From Plantactinospora mayteni (lineage in GTDB: Bacteria; Actinomycetota; Actinomycetes; Mycobacteriales; Micromonosporaceae): DNA of 64,000 nt. Numbering within the stretch: the first letter of the stretch is position 1; each line of letters opens with the position of its first letter. The notes below the pieces were generated by a model. That model ran no database searches. It saw only the letters and a program-made list of their open reading frames with translations, and had not been told where the DNA came from. The stretch is taken from assembly GCF_016862935.1 (NCBI RefSeq), contig NZ_BONX01000023.1, forward strand, positions 372,001 to 436,000, given 5' to 3'. Shown one piece after another: positions 38,418-48,056 of this stretch. A program made the position numbers and the translations under genes.

Positions 38418-39191
38418 CTACCGACCGGTGAAGTCGGGACGACGCTTCTCGACGAAGGCGGCCATCCCCTCCCGGCGGTCGTCGGTGGCGAAGAGCGCGG
38501 CGAAGAGCTGGCTCTCCCAGGCCAGCCCGGAGGCGAGATCCATCTCCAGTCCACCGTCCACGGCCTGCTTCGCCGCCCGCAGCGCCTGGGCCGGCCCGGT
38601 CAGGTACGGCCGGACCAGCGCCACCGCCTCGGCGTACACCGACTCGGCCGGGACCACCCGGTCGGCGAGGCCGATCCGGAGCGCCTCGGCAGCGTCGACC
38701 ATCCGACCGGACATGATCAGATCCTTGGCCCGGGCCGGGCCGACCAGCCGGGCCAGCCGCTGGGTGCCGCCCGCGCCGGGGATGATCCCGAGCTTGATCT
38801 CCGGCTGACCGAGTTTCGCGTCCTCGGCGACCACCCGCCAGTCACAGGCCAGCGCGAGTTCGCAGCCGCCACCGAGGGCGTACCCGGTGATCGCCGCGAC
38901 CACCGGCTTCGGGATCCGGGCGAGCGCGCCGAGCGCGCTGGAGAGGTCGGCGGCCCGCTCCGCCATGTCGACGTACGACATGTCGGCCATCTCCTTGATG
39001 TCCGCGCCGGCCGCGAAGACCTTCTCCCCGCCGTACACGATGACCGCGCGGACGCCGGGGTCGGCGGAGACCGCGGTGGCGGCGGCGCGCAACTCCTCCT
39101 GCACCTGGGTGTTCAGGGCATTCATCGGCGGCCGGTCCAGCCGGATCGTGCCGATACCCTCGTTGGTCTCCACCCGGACGAAGTCGCCCAC
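38418..39191 (-). CDS. enoyl-CoA hydratase/isomerase
   Basis: 257-residue crotonase. The oxyanion-hole segments are KVFAAGADIKEMA and ALGGGCELALACDWR, and the catalytic Glu region is LGQPEIKLGIIPGAGGTQRL, the glutamate pair pattern of true enoyl-CoA hydratases. It hydrates 2-enoyl-CoA in beta-oxidation. GTG 39191 lies 6 bases after GGAGG. It is 110 bases upstream of the acetolactate-synthase-like gene and may be co-transcribed with it. Confidence 0.93.
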   Translation of the reverse strand: MGDFVRVETNEGIGTIRLDRPPMNALNTQVQEELRAAATAVSADPGVRAVIVYGGEKVFAAGADIKEMADMSYVDMAERAADLSSALGALARIPKPVVAAITGYALGGGCELALACDWRVVAEDAKLGQPEIKLGIIPGAGGTQRLARLVGPARAKDLIMSGRMVDAAEALRIGLADRVVPAESVYAEAVALVRPYLTGPAQALRAAKQAVDGGLEMDLASGLAWESQLFAALFATDDRREGMAAFVEKRRPDFTGR

Positions 39192-39328
39192 AGCCCACCT
39201 CCACGTCGAAGTCGCGAGGCTCACCCTAACGGGCGTTCGGCCAGCCCCGGCAGGTCGGTGGGGATTCGCGGTGGCACCCGCGGGGTACCGTTTCGGATAC
39301 GCTGAGCACGTCAGACTCGGCCGAGCGG

Positions 39329-39808
39329 ATGGCGATGACCACCTACTACGACGACCGCACGATACGGATCACCTCGGAGGCGATCCGCGTCGACGGTCGG
39401 GCCTATCCGCTGGCCGAGGTCGCCCGGATCTGGCACGTCCGGGGCGCCCGCTCCTGGGGCACCCTCGCCGGCCGGGGTGCGCTGCTGGCCGGGCTCGCCG
39501 GCCCGCTGGTCGCCGCCGCCATCGGCATCCTGATCGCGGTACGCCTGCACACCTCGCTGACCGCCACCATCGCGATCGTCGGCGTCTCCATTCTCGTCGG
39601 GCTCGCCGCCGCCCCGGTCGCCGACTACCTGCTCGAACACGTCGACCGGAGCTACACCCGGGGCGCGCACCGGCTGGAGATCTGGGCACAGTGGCGAGGG
39701 GTGCCGGTCCGGCTGCTCAGCACCGGCGACGCGCTGCGGTTCGGCCAGGTCTACCGGGCCCTGGAGCGGGCCGTCGAGCAGGCCCCGGTCGGCAGCGCCC
39801 GGCACTGA
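39329..39808 (+). CDS. DUF6232 membrane protein, first copy
   Basis: 159 residues. N-terminal strands YYDDRTIRITSEAIRVDGRA and YPLAEVARIWHVRGARSWG, two central transmembrane helices (about 50-100) and a C-terminal PVRLLSTGDALRFGQVYRAL, the DUF6232 pattern. Function unknown; the protein looks like a small membrane-anchored PH-like fold. ATG 39329 or 39335. A homologue at 43232 lies on the other side of the sugar importer operon; both share the DALRFGQ motif. Confidence 0.84.
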   Translation: MAMTTYYDDRTIRITSEAIRVDGRAYPLAEVARIWHVRGARSWGTLAGRGALLAGLAGPLVAAAIGILIAVRLHTSLTATIAIVGVSILVGLAAAPVADYLLEHVDRSYTRGAHRLEIWAQWRGVPVRLLSTGDALRFGQVYRALERAVEQAPVGSARH

Positions 39809-39943
39809 CGGATCAGGCATCCATTGATCTAAGTTCTTGACCCCCTTCCGCCTACCCTCCTACTGTTGCCAGCAGGTTTCGTGCGCGGATCGGCCGTTGC
39901 GGAGCGGTGGTCGGTCCCACCCGCAGCGGCGCGAGGAGACACG

Positions 39944-41266
39944 ATGGCGAATGTGCAGCCCGGCCGAACCGTCCCCCCGGTGCCGTCAGGCCCCACGCCG
40001 AGTCCGCTCAGCCGACGTCGCCTGCTCGGCGGCGCCGCGTACGCGGCCGGCGCGCTGGCGCTGCCGGTGGGGCTGGCCGGCTGTGAGAAACCGACCGAGG
40101 GCGGCAGCGGCGGCGGGACGGTGACCTTCGGCTCCAACTACTCCGACGAGGTGCCGAAGAAGGCGATCGCCGAGGTGCTCGCCAACTCCGGGCTCGACGT
40201 GAAAATCAACACTGTCGACCACAACACCTTCCAGGAGAACATCACCCGCTATCTCCAGGCGACTCCGGACGACGTCTTCACCTGGTTCTCCGGGTTCCGG
40301 ATGCAGTATTTCGCCGCCCAGGGGCTGGCCACCGACATCTCCGACATCTGGCAGACGATCGGCGGCGACTTCTCGGCAGCGATGAAACAGGCTTCCACCG
40401 GTACCGACGGCAAGCAATACTTCGTGCCGTTCTACTACTACCCGTGGGCGCTGTTCTACCGGAAGAGTCTCTTCCAGGAGAAGGGCTACCAGGTCCCGAC
40501 GACCTGGGACGACCTCAAGGCGCTGGCCGGGAAGATGAAATCGGACGGGCTGATCCCGATCGCCATGGCCGACAAGGACGGCTGGCCGGCGATGGGCACC
40601 TTCGACTACGTCAACATGCGTACCAACGGATACGACTTCCACGTCAGCCTGATGGCCGGCAAGGAGTCCTGGGAGGACAGCCGGGTCAAGCAGGTCTTCA
40701 CGCTCTGGCGGGAACTGCTGCCGTACTGCCAGCCGGGGGCGAACGGGCGGACCTGGCAGGAGGCGGCACAGTCGCTGGGCCAGAAGCAGACCGGGATGTA
40801 CCTGCTCGGCATGTTCGTCGGCCAGCAGTTCCAGGGCGAGGTCGCGGCGGACCTGGACTTCTTCCCGTTCCCGCAGATCGCCGAGGCGCACGGGCAGGAC
40901 GCGGTCGAGGCACCGATCGACGGCTTCATGATCTCCAGCAAGGTGAAGAACGTCGACGGGGCGAAGGAGCTGCTCCGCTATCTGGCCAGCGCCAAGGCGC
41001 AGAACGCGTACCTGAAGAGCGACCCGAACAACGTCGCCACGCACAACGGCGCCGACACCAGCGGCTACAGCGCCTTGCAGAAGAAGGCGGTCGAGCTGGT
41101 CGGCGGGGCGAAGCAGATCTCCCAGTTCCTCGACCGGGACACCCGACCGGACTTCGCCTCCACGGTGATGATCCCCTCGTTGCAGAGCTTCCTGAACGCG
41201 CCGGACGACGTCGACGGGCTGTGTAGGCGGATCGAGTCGCAGAAGAAGACCATCTTCGCCTCCTGA
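39944..41266 (+). CDS. sugar ABC transporter substrate-binding lipoprotein
   Basis: 440 residues. A twin-arginine-like start (SRRRLLGGAAYAAGALALP) is followed by lipobox LAGC, so it is a Tat-exported lipoprotein. The mature part has the carbohydrate-binding CUT1 fold: DVFTWFSGF, FVPFYYYPWALFYRKSLF, WDDLKALAGKMKSDGLIPIA. ATG 39944 follows GAGGAGA. It begins the operon with two permease genes; no ATPase gene is present, so a shared MsiK-type ATPase would be needed. Confidence 0.93.
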   Translation: MANVQPGRTVPPVPSGPTPSPLSRRRLLGGAAYAAGALALPVGLAGCEKPTEGGSGGGTVTFGSNYSDEVPKKAIAEVLANSGLDVKINTVDHNTFQENITRYLQATPDDVFTWFSGFRMQYFAAQGLATDISDIWQTIGGDFSAAMKQASTGTDGKQYFVPFYYYPWALFYRKSLFQEKGYQVPTTWDDLKALAGKMKSDGLIPIAMADKDGWPAMGTFDYVNMRTNGYDFHVSLMAGKESWEDSRVKQVFTLWRELLPYCQPGANGRTWQEAAQSLGQKQTGMYLLGMFVGQQFQGEVAADLDFFPFPQIAEAHGQDAVEAPIDGFMISSKVKNVDGAKELLRYLASAKAQNAYLKSDPNNVATHNGADTSGYSALQKKAVELVGGAKQISQFLDRDTRPDFASTVMIPSLQSFLNAPDDVDGLCRRIESQKKTIFAS

Positions 41267-41279
41267 CGGGCGGTCGCCG

Positions 41280-42242
41280 GTGACTCCGACTCCGACGGCA
41301 CCGCCGGTCGAGGCTGGGCGGGCTGCGGGCGTACCCCGGTCGCCGGCCCGGCGTCGACGGCGCCGGATCGGCCGGTTCACCCCGCGCGACATCGCGGTGA
41401 TCGGGCTGCTGCTCGGCCTGCCGCTGCTGCTCGACCTGGGGTTGATCTGGGGTCCGGCCCTAGCCTCGATCGGGCTGTCGTTCACCTCGTGGGACGGGCT
41501 GGGCGAGATCCGGCCGGTCGGGCTGGACAACTACGTCAACATCGTCAGCAACTACCCGCCGTTCTGGCCGGCGGTCTGGCACAACCTGCTCTGGCTCGCC
41601 TTCCTCGGCCTGGTCGCCACCCCGTTCGGGCTCTTCCTGGCGGTGCTGCTGGACCGGGAGATGCGGTTCACCCGCTTCTACCAGACCGCGTTCTATCTGC
41701 CGGTGGTGCTCTCGCTGGCGGTGGTCGGCTTCCTCGCCCAGCTCATCTTCTCCCGCGACTACGGCGTGGCGAACGCGATCCTGGGCCGGACCGACAACCC
41801 GGTCGACTGGCTCGGCGACCCGTCGATCAACCTCTGGTCGGTGCTGCTGCTGGTCGGCTGGCGGCACGTCGGGTACGTCATGCTGCTCTACCTGGCCGGG
41901 CTGAAGGCCGTCGACCCGGTGCTGAAGGAGGCGGCGGCGATCGACGGGGCGAACGAGGCGCAGACCTTCTTCCGGGTGGTCTTCCCGACGCTCCGCCCGG
42001 TCAACGTGATCGTGCTGGTGATCACCGTCATCGAGGCGCTGCGCGCGTTCGACGTCGTCTACGCGATCAACCGGGGACGCAACGGTCTGGAACTGCTCTC
42101 GGTGCTGGTCACCGACAACATCGTCGGGGAGGCCAGCCGGATCGGGTACGGGTCGGCGATCGCGGTGATCCTGCTGCTGATCTCCACCGGCTTCATCGCG
42201 GTCTATCTGGTGCAGGTCTTCCGGCGGGAGGACGAGGCATGA
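41280..42242 (+). CDS. sugar ABC transporter permease (MalF type)
   Basis: 320 residues, six transmembrane helices after a basic 35-residue tail. The EAA loop is EAAAIDGANEAQTFFRVVFP, which contacts the ATPase. It begins at GTG 41280, 13 bases after the binding protein. Its stop overlaps the next permease start (ATGA). Cargo is presumably the same sugar the lipoprotein binds, identity unknown. Confidence 0.94.
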   Translation: MTPTPTAPPVEAGRAAGVPRSPARRRRRRIGRFTPRDIAVIGLLLGLPLLLDLGLIWGPALASIGLSFTSWDGLGEIRPVGLDNYVNIVSNYPPFWPAVWHNLLWLAFLGLVATPFGLFLAVLLDREMRFTRFYQTAFYLPVVLSLAVVGFLAQLIFSRDYGVANAILGRTDNPVDWLGDPSINLWSVLLLVGWRHVGYVMLLYLAGLKAVDPVLKEAAAIDGANEAQTFFRVVFPTLRPVNVIVLVITVIEALRAFDVVYAINRGRNGLELLSVLVTDNIVGEASRIGYGSAIAVILLLISTGFIAVYLVQVFRREDEA

Positions 42243-43159
42243 CCGTCGAGCGGGGTACGGCTGCCGAGCGGGGTACGGCTGTCGGCAGGCGCAACCGGCG
42301 CCCGGTCAGCCCGTGGCGGGTGGTGGTCCGGATCTTCCTCTGGGCGATGGCGCTGGGCTGGCTGGTGCCGTTGCTGCTGCCGCTCTACGCCTCGCTGCGG
42401 CCGTACGCCGAGACCGCCGCCGAGGGGTATTTCTCGCTGCCGAAGACGCTGAACTTCGACTACTACGTGCAGGCGTGGCAGGGCGGCAACCTGCCCCGGC
42501 ACTTCCTGAACACCCTGCTGGTGGCCGTACCCGCAGTGCTGTTGACGCTCTTCTTCGCCTCGTTCGTGGCGTTCCTGATCTCGCGGCGCCGGTTGCCCGG
42601 CGGGCGGCTGCTGCTGATCCTCTTCACCGCCGGCAACCTGCTGCCGCAGCAGGTGGTGCTGACCCCGCTCTACCTGATGTACACCAAGCTGCCGCTGCCG
42701 TGGTGGATGAGCTGGCCGTCCGAGCTGGTCTACGACTCGTACTGGGGGATCATCGCGATCCACGTGGCGTTCCAGACCGGGTTCTGCGTCTTCGTGCTCA
42801 GCAACTACATGGACACCATCCCGCGCGAGCTGATCGAGGCGGCCACCGTCGACGGGGCCGGGGTGTGGCGGCAGTACTGGCGGGTGGTGCTGCCGCTGGT
42901 CCGGCCGGCACTCGGCGCGCTCGGCACGCTGGAATTCGCCTGGATCTACAACGACTTCCTCTGGGCGGTGGTGCTGATGTCCACCGGCGACAAGCTGCCG
43001 GTGACCAGCGCGCTGAACAACCTCCGGTCGGTCTACTTCACCGACTACAACCTGCTGGCGGCCGGTTCGATCCTGGTCGCCCTGCCGACACTTATCGTCT
43101 TCTTCGTGCTGCAACGGCAGTTCGTCGCCGGGCTGACGCTGGGCGCCAACAAGGGTTGA
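42239..43159 (+). CDS. sugar ABC transporter permease (MalG type)
   Basis: 306 residues with six transmembrane helices and the EAA loop EAATVDGAGVWRQYWRVVLP, plus the MalG-type C-terminal QRQFVAGLTLGANKG. The N-terminus carries a short tandem repeat (ERGTAAERGTA). ATG 42239 overlaps the upstream stop by 4 bases. It pairs with the MalF-type permease to form the channel. Confidence 0.94.
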   Translation: MTVERGTAAERGTAVGRRNRRPVSPWRVVVRIFLWAMALGWLVPLLLPLYASLRPYAETAAEGYFSLPKTLNFDYYVQAWQGGNLPRHFLNTLLVAVPAVLLTLFFASFVAFLISRRRLPGGRLLLILFTAGNLLPQQVVLTPLYLMYTKLPLPWWMSWPSELVYDSYWGIIAIHVAFQTGFCVFVLSNYMDTIPRELIEAATVDGAGVWRQYWRVVLPLVRPALGALGTLEFAWIYNDFLWAVVLMSTGDKLPVTSALNNLRSVYFTDYNLLAAGSILVALPTLIVFFVLQRQFVAGLTLGANKG

Positions 43160-43231
43160 GGCTGCGGCTGACCCGAATCCGACCATGCGGAACGGTGGCG
43201 CCGACGCCGGGCGCCGCGCTTTGCTGGAACG

Positions 43232-43714
43232 GTGACGCTCTATTACCGGGACGACACGGTACGGGTTACCTCCGAGACCATCCACGTCAACGGGCGCAGC
43301 GTGCCGGTCGCCGAGGTGTCGTACGTCTGGCACGCCCGGGGCCGGGGTACGGCCCGGACCCGGGGGCGACTCGCCGGGCGGGGCGTACTCATCTTCCTGC
43401 TGTCGATCCCGCCGCTGGTGGCGGTGGTCTGCGTGCTGTCGCTGGCGTACTCGGCACAGGACCGGGGCGAGTGGCGGCTCGCCGCGATCATCCTGGCGGT
43501 CTGCGTCGTCGGCGCACTGGCACTGATCCCATTCCTGGAGGTGCCGCTGTACTGGCTCGACCGGTCGTACGAGCGGGGTGCGAAGGTGCAGGAGCTGTGG
43601 GTGCAGTACCGGGGTGAGGAGGTCATCCTGCTCCGCAGCTCGGACGCGCTCCGGTTCGGGCAGATCTACCGGGCGATCCAGCGCGCCATCGAGCAACACA
43701 GCCCGGAGAGGTGA
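43232..43714 (+). CDS. DUF6232 membrane protein, second copy
   Basis: 160 residues with the same layout as the gene at 39329: YYRDDTVRVTSETIHVNGRS, two transmembrane helices and SSDALRFGQIYRAIQRAIEQ. It lies 72 bases after the last permease gene on the same strand. GTG 43232 is the start. The pair brackets the importer operon and may have arisen by duplication. Function unknown. Confidence 0.84.
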   Translation: MTLYYRDDTVRVTSETIHVNGRSVPVAEVSYVWHARGRGTARTRGRLAGRGVLIFLLSIPPLVAVVCVLSLAYSAQDRGEWRLAAIILAVCVVGALALIPFLEVPLYWLDRSYERGAKVQELWVQYRGEEVILLRSSDALRFGQIYRAIQRAIEQHSPER

Positions 43715-43841
43715 CGGTCAGCCCGCCGATCGCTTCGTCGCCGTACTCCGGTCTGTCACGCTCCGCAACGTCGCGGGCGCCGCACTGACGTTGCCCCCGG
43801 CGTCACTTCGAGTGTCGTACCCGTCTCGTAACGTACCCGCC

Positions 43842-44732
43842 ATGCCAAGTGCGGAACACGAGTCCCCGGTCGCCCTGGCCAAGCTCGATCCGAGCCTGGT
43901 GGCCTGGTTGCTGACGAACGTCTTCAACGTGAAGGTCCCCGACTACCACCACGCCCGTACCCACGCCACGGACGTACGGGTGCTGGTGCCGCGCACGTAC
44001 CACGCGGACAGCATGCTGCTCTTCTGCGACCCGGCCGACCAACCACTGCTCGCGGTCGTACTGGAGATCCAGCGCGGCTGGGACTCCGGGAAGCGACGCA
44101 CCTGGAAGCTCTACGTGGCCCAACTCGAAGCCGAATTGGATGTCGACGCGGCGTTGCTGGTCTACTGCCCCGACCCCCGCACCGCCCGTCGCTATCGCGG
44201 GCTCTTCGAGTTCGACGGCCTGAGCCTGTCGCTACGACCGTTGATCTTCGTACCCACGGACGTGCCGCTGGTCGTGGACGTGGACCTGGCTCGGACCAAC
44301 CCGGCGCTGGCCGTGCTCTCGGCCATCTGCCACGGCCACGACGCCCAGGTCGAAGCCACCTTCCCGGCGCTGATGGAGGCGCTTCGCTCGGTCAATCCGA
44401 AGACGGCGATCTTGTATTATGACGTTGTACTGGCCGGACTGCCGGTGGCGGCCCGGACCCGTTGGGAGGCATTTATGACCACCACCGTGGGCTCCGAATA
44501 CCGCAGCGAGCTGCTGCGAGAGCTGGCCGCCCAGCACGAAGAGCTAGGCGAGGCCCGGGGTGAGGCCCGGGGTGAGGCCCGGGCGATCCTGACCGTGCTC
44601 GAAGGGCGAGGCGTGGCCGTACCCGCCGAGGCCCGCGAGCAGATCCTCGCCTGCACCGACCTGACCCAGCTCGACACCTGGCTCCGCCGCGCCGTCAACG
44701 CCACCACCATCGACGACCTCCTCGGCGCATAG
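43842..44732 (+). CDS. Rpn-like PD-(D/E)XK nuclease-fold protein
   Basis: 296 residues. The segment LLFCDPADQPLLAVVLEIQRGWDSGKRRTWKLY... DAALLVY has the D-(x)n-ExQ pattern of PD-(D/E)XK nucleases such as the recombination-promoting Rpn/transposase-associated family. The C-terminus (ILTVLEGRGVAVPAEAREQI, then LTQLDTWLRRAVNATTIDDLL) matches the DUF4351-type coiled tail usually found with it. Just before that tail a GEAR unit is repeated, encoded by a 12-base tandem repeat near 44548-44580. ATG 43842. Solitary; possibly a domesticated transposase-like nuclease. Confidence 0.72.
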   Translation: MPSAEHESPVALAKLDPSLVAWLLTNVFNVKVPDYHHARTHATDVRVLVPRTYHADSMLLFCDPADQPLLAVVLEIQRGWDSGKRRTWKLYVAQLEAELDVDAALLVYCPDPRTARRYRGLFEFDGLSLSLRPLIFVPTDVPLVVDVDLARTNPALAVLSAICHGHDAQVEATFPALMEALRSVNPKTAILYYDVVLAGLPVAARTRWEAFMTTTVGSEYRSELLRELAAQHEELGEARGEARGEARAILTVLEGRGVAVPAEAREQILACTDLTQLDTWLRRAVNATTIDDLLGA

Positions 44733-44848
44733 GCCGCCGTTCAGCTACGGACGACAACAATCCGGATACCCCGACGGTCGCCACCCCGACCCTGGTGGTG
44801 AGCCAGCCCAGTGGCGCCGACAGATGGCCGGTCGACGATCGGGTGGCG

Positions 44849-45511
44849 TCAGGCTTGGCTGAGGAGCCCGGCCTGGTGGGCGAGGATGGCGGCCTGCACC
44901 CGGTTGGTGAGGTTGAGCTTGGCGAGGATCCGGCTGACGTGGGTCTTGACCGTCGCCCCGCTCATGTGGAGGTTCGTGGCGATCTCGGTGTTGGACAGCC
45001 CTCCGCCCACCGCGACGAGGACCTCGCGTTCCTTGCTGGTCAGCACGGTGAGCCTCCGCGCGGCCTCGGATCGACCCGTGTCGGCGTCGATGAAGCGATG
45101 CAGCAGTTTCCGGGTCACCTTGGGCGAGAGCATCGCGTCGCCGCGTGTCGCGCTGCGGACCGCGGCGAGCATCTCCGCTGCCGAGGCGTCCTTGAGGAGA
45201 AAGCCCGCCGCGCCGTGCCGCAGCGCGGTGTGCACGTACTCATCGAGGTCGAACGTGGTGAGCACGACGACCTGCGGCCTCGGCGTGAGGTGGGCGAGGC
45301 GCTCGGTGGCGGTCAGCCCGTCGGCCCGGGGCATTCGGATGTCCAGCAGTACGACATCCGGGCGATGGAGCCGTGCCTGGTGGACAGCCTCGTCGCCGTC
45401 GGCCGCCTCACCCACCACGGTGATGTCCGGTGCGGTCTGCATGATGGTGCGCAGCATCGCGCGTACCATCCACTCGTCGTCGACGACCAACAGCCGGATC
45501 GGCTCGCTCAC
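44849..45511 (-). CDS. NarL/LuxR-type response regulator
   Basis: 220 residues. Receiver domain with DD at 11-12, phospho-acceptor Asp57 (VVLLDIRMPRADG) and Lys in FLLKDASA. LuxR-type output domain (LTSKEREVLVAVGGGLSNTE, TVKTHVSRIL). GTG 45511 overlaps the kinase stop (GTGA). It probably controls the divergent DUF418 gene, its only close neighbour outside the pair; that is inference. Confidence 0.94.
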   Translation of the reverse strand: MSEPIRLLVVDDEWMVRAMLRTIMQTAPDITVVGEAADGDEAVHQARLHRPDVVLLDIRMPRADGLTATERLAHLTPRPQVVVLTTFDLDEYVHTALRHGAAGFLLKDASAAEMLAAVRSATRGDAMLSPKVTRKLLHRFIDADTGRSEAARRLTVLTSKEREVLVAVGGGLSNTEIATNLHMSGATVKTHVSRILAKLNLTNRVQAAILAHQAGLLSQA

Positions 45512-46686
45512 CGGATGTCCTCCGACTTCGGGACGGGCTTGAGCGGCACCTCGGCGGCGATCTCGAACCCGCCGTGCGGCAAGGGGCCGGCAGTCAGCTC
45601 GCCGCCGACGAGCCGAATCCGCTCGGCGATGCCGAGCAGGCCGTGGCCGCCGCCGGGCAGGCCGGGCTGGCTGCCGCGCCGGCCCGGGTCGTTCGTGACC
45701 ACCAGGCGCAGAGCGTCCGGGGCGTGTGTGACGCAGATGTGGGTCCGGGCCCCGGCTGCGTGCTTGTGTACGTTGATCAACGCCTCCTGGGCGACGCGGT
45801 AGAGCGCGTGTTCGACGAGCGCGGGTGGCCGGACGCCGGCCTTGTCGACCACCTCCAGCGTAACCGGCAGGCCGATGCGGCGGGACGCGGCGACCAGGTC
45901 CGTCAGGTCGGCGAGCCCTGGTTGGGGCGCCAGTGGCGCGTCGTCGTCGGCGCGAAGCACCTGTACCAGGGACCGAAGCTCCTCCAGGGATTCGCGTCCG
46001 ATGGTGCCGATCCGCTTGCCGATGGTCACGGCGTCCTGGCCCTCGGTCGCCTCCAGCGCGGTGGAGTGCAGCACCATCAACGACACCCGGTGCGTGACGA
46101 CGTCGTGCATGTCCCGGGCGATCTGGGCGCGTTCGTCGCTGCGCGCCTGAAGGATGCGCTGATGCTGCTCCCGCTCGGCCCGCTCGCGGACCCGGGCGGC
46201 CAACTCGCGCCGGGTGCCGACGTACAGGCCCAGCAGCGCCGGGGCGGCGCAGATGACCGCGCTGAGCGGCCCGGCGGCGTCGAGCCCACCCTCGGCCCAG
46301 ATCGGGATGCCGACCACCAGCGCGGTTGCCAGGGTGCTCGCTGCCACCTTCCACCATGACCTGGTGCGTTCGGCGATGGTGTACTGCGCGAACAGCAGGG
46401 CGACGAACGCGGCCAGGGTCGCCCAGGCGAACACGCCGGCCACGACAACCGCGACCGGCCAGCGACGTCGCCACCACACCGCGGCCCCGACCAGCGCACC
46501 CACCGGAATCGAGAACCACAGCGGTGGGTTCCAGTCGAAGTAGGCGATCTCGTGGGGGCCGAGCGAGCGGGCGGCCCCGCCGTCGCCGGTCGCCGTCGTG
46601 ACGGCGATCGCGAGTACCAGCACCGCGTCGAACAGGCGGCTGCGGTGGGTACGGATCGCCGCCGAATAACGGTGCCACCGACTCAT
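45508..46686 (-). CDS. NarL-family sensor histidine kinase
   Basis: 392 residues. Four to five transmembrane helices (15-155), a coiled linker, phospho-acceptor His194 in QIARDMHDVVTHR and a C-terminal HATPase_c domain (VAQEALINVHKHAAGA, GHGLLGIAERI). ATG 46686 is chosen because the longer frame has no transmembrane match. Divergent from the DUF418 gene across 143 bases. It is a different family member from the pair at 1618-3566. Confidence 0.93.
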   Translation of the reverse strand: MSRWHRYSAAIRTHRSRLFDAVLVLAIAVTTATGDGGAARSLGPHEIAYFDWNPPLWFSIPVGALVGAAVWWRRRWPVAVVVAGVFAWATLAAFVALLFAQYTIAERTRSWWKVAASTLATALVVGIPIWAEGGLDAAGPLSAVICAAPALLGLYVGTRRELAARVRERAEREQHQRILQARSDERAQIARDMHDVVTHRVSLMVLHSTALEATEGQDAVTIGKRIGTIGRESLEELRSLVQVLRADDDAPLAPQPGLADLTDLVAASRRIGLPVTLEVVDKAGVRPPALVEHALYRVAQEALINVHKHAAGARTHICVTHAPDALRLVVTNDPGRRGSQPGLPGGGHGLLGIAERIRLVGGELTAGPLPHGGFEIAAEVPLKPVPKSEDIR

Positions 46687-46829
46687 GCCTCGGCACGTTA
46701 GCCGTGCGCGGAGCGGTGGGCATCGGTAAAAAGTTGTAGCTGGGCGTCGAAAATCAGCGCCAATCCGCCGACGCCGCCGGCACAGGTTGCCGGATGTCCC
46801 GATGGGGTCGTCCTGCCGATGCTGACGCC

Positions 46830-48056
46830 ATGGAAACTCTCCACGCACCACCGAGCCATCGGCCGGTCGCCGCCGCACCGGCATCCGTGGCGGAACGGAT
46901 CGTCAACCTGGACGTCCTGCGGGGCTTCGCCCTGCTGGGCATCCTGATCGTGAACATCACCGTCTTCCAGGGCGAACCGCCGCCCGGAGACGAGTCGGCG
47001 GGCCTCGTCAAGGACATCCTCACGTTCGCCTTCTCCGACAAGTTCTACACGCTGTTCGCGCTGCTGTTCGGGTACGGTCTGGCGATTCAGATGCGGCGGG
47101 CGGGCACGGAACACGTTCCTCGGATGCGGCGACGGTTGGCGTTCCTGCTCGTCATCGGGTTACTCCACGCCGTATTCCTGTTCTTCGGCGACGTACTCGC
47201 CAGCTACGCCATCGCCGGGGCGGTGCTGCTCGCCATGCGCAACCTCTCCCCGCGTACGGTGGCCCGCGCCGCCGTCTGCGCGGTGATCGGCCTCGCCGCC
47301 CTGCACTGGGTACTCGCGCTCGGGTGGGCACTCGCCGGAGGCGCCGGTGACCCGGCTGCCAGCGACGGCGGAGAGGCGGTCGCAGCGGCTGCGGCGGCGA
47401 TGGAGGCGTACCAGGGATCGTTCACCGACATCGTCGGGCAGCGGCTCAGCGACCTCGCCGGCTTCGCGCCGTTGACGCTGGGGCTGCTGCTGCCCAACTA
47501 CATCGCGTTGTTCCTGGCCGGGATGGCCGCTGGCGCGTACGGGCTGCTGGACCGGTCGGACCTCCCGGTACGCCGGCTGCGGCAGGCGCTCGTCATCGGG
47601 CTGGCGGTCGGACTGCCGGGTGCCGCGCTGTCCACCGTCTTCCCCATCTCCGAGGCGAACCCGGTCTCCGTCGCGATACGCGGAATCAGCATGCTGACCG
47701 TACCGGCGCTCACCATCGCCTACGGGGCCGGCCTGCTGCTGCTCCTGCGTACCCGGGCCGGCCGCCGCCTGTCGGGCGTGCTCGCCCCGGCCGGACGGAT
47801 GGCGTTGAGCAACTACCTCGGCCAGTCGGTCCTGTGCGCGTTCCTGTTCACCGGCTACGGCCTCGCCCTGATCGGTACCGTGGGCAGCCTTGCCACGGCC
47901 GGCATCGCCATCGCGATCTTTGCCGTTCAGGTCGTGGCGAGCCGGTGGTGGCTGCGCCGGTTCCGCTTCGGTCCGATGGAGTGGCTGCTCCGGTCGGTGA
48001 CCTACTGGCGCCGGCAGACGTTGCGGCCGGCCCAGGTCATCCCGCCGTCGGCCTGA
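46830..48056 (+). CDS. DUF418 membrane protein
   Basis: 408 residues with about ten transmembrane helices. Typical DUF418 pieces: RIVNLDVLRGFALLGILIVN near the N-terminus, LFALLFGYGLAIQMRRAG and GRMALSNYLGQSVLC. The family is related to acyltransferase-3-like membrane proteins but its activity is unknown. ATG 46830 (METLHAPP) is preferred; no strong ribosome site is visible, so it may be leaderless. It faces away from the two-component pair, which may regulate it. Confidence 0.88.
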   Translation: METLHAPPSHRPVAAAPASVAERIVNLDVLRGFALLGILIVNITVFQGEPPPGDESAGLVKDILTFAFSDKFYTLFALLFGYGLAIQMRRAGTEHVPRMRRRLAFLLVIGLLHAVFLFFGDVLASYAIAGAVLLAMRNLSPRTVARAAVCAVIGLAALHWVLALGWALAGGAGDPAASDGGEAVAAAAAAMEAYQGSFTDIVGQRLSDLAGFAPLTLGLLLPNYIALFLAGMAAGAYGLLDRSDLPVRRLRQALVIGLAVGLPGAALSTVFPISEANPVSVAIRGISMLTVPALTIAYGAGLLLLLRTRAGRRLSGVLAPAGRMALSNYLGQSVLCAFLFTGYGLALIGTVGSLATAGIAIAIFAVQVVASRWWLRRFRFGPMEWLLRSVTYWRRQTLRPAQVIPPSA

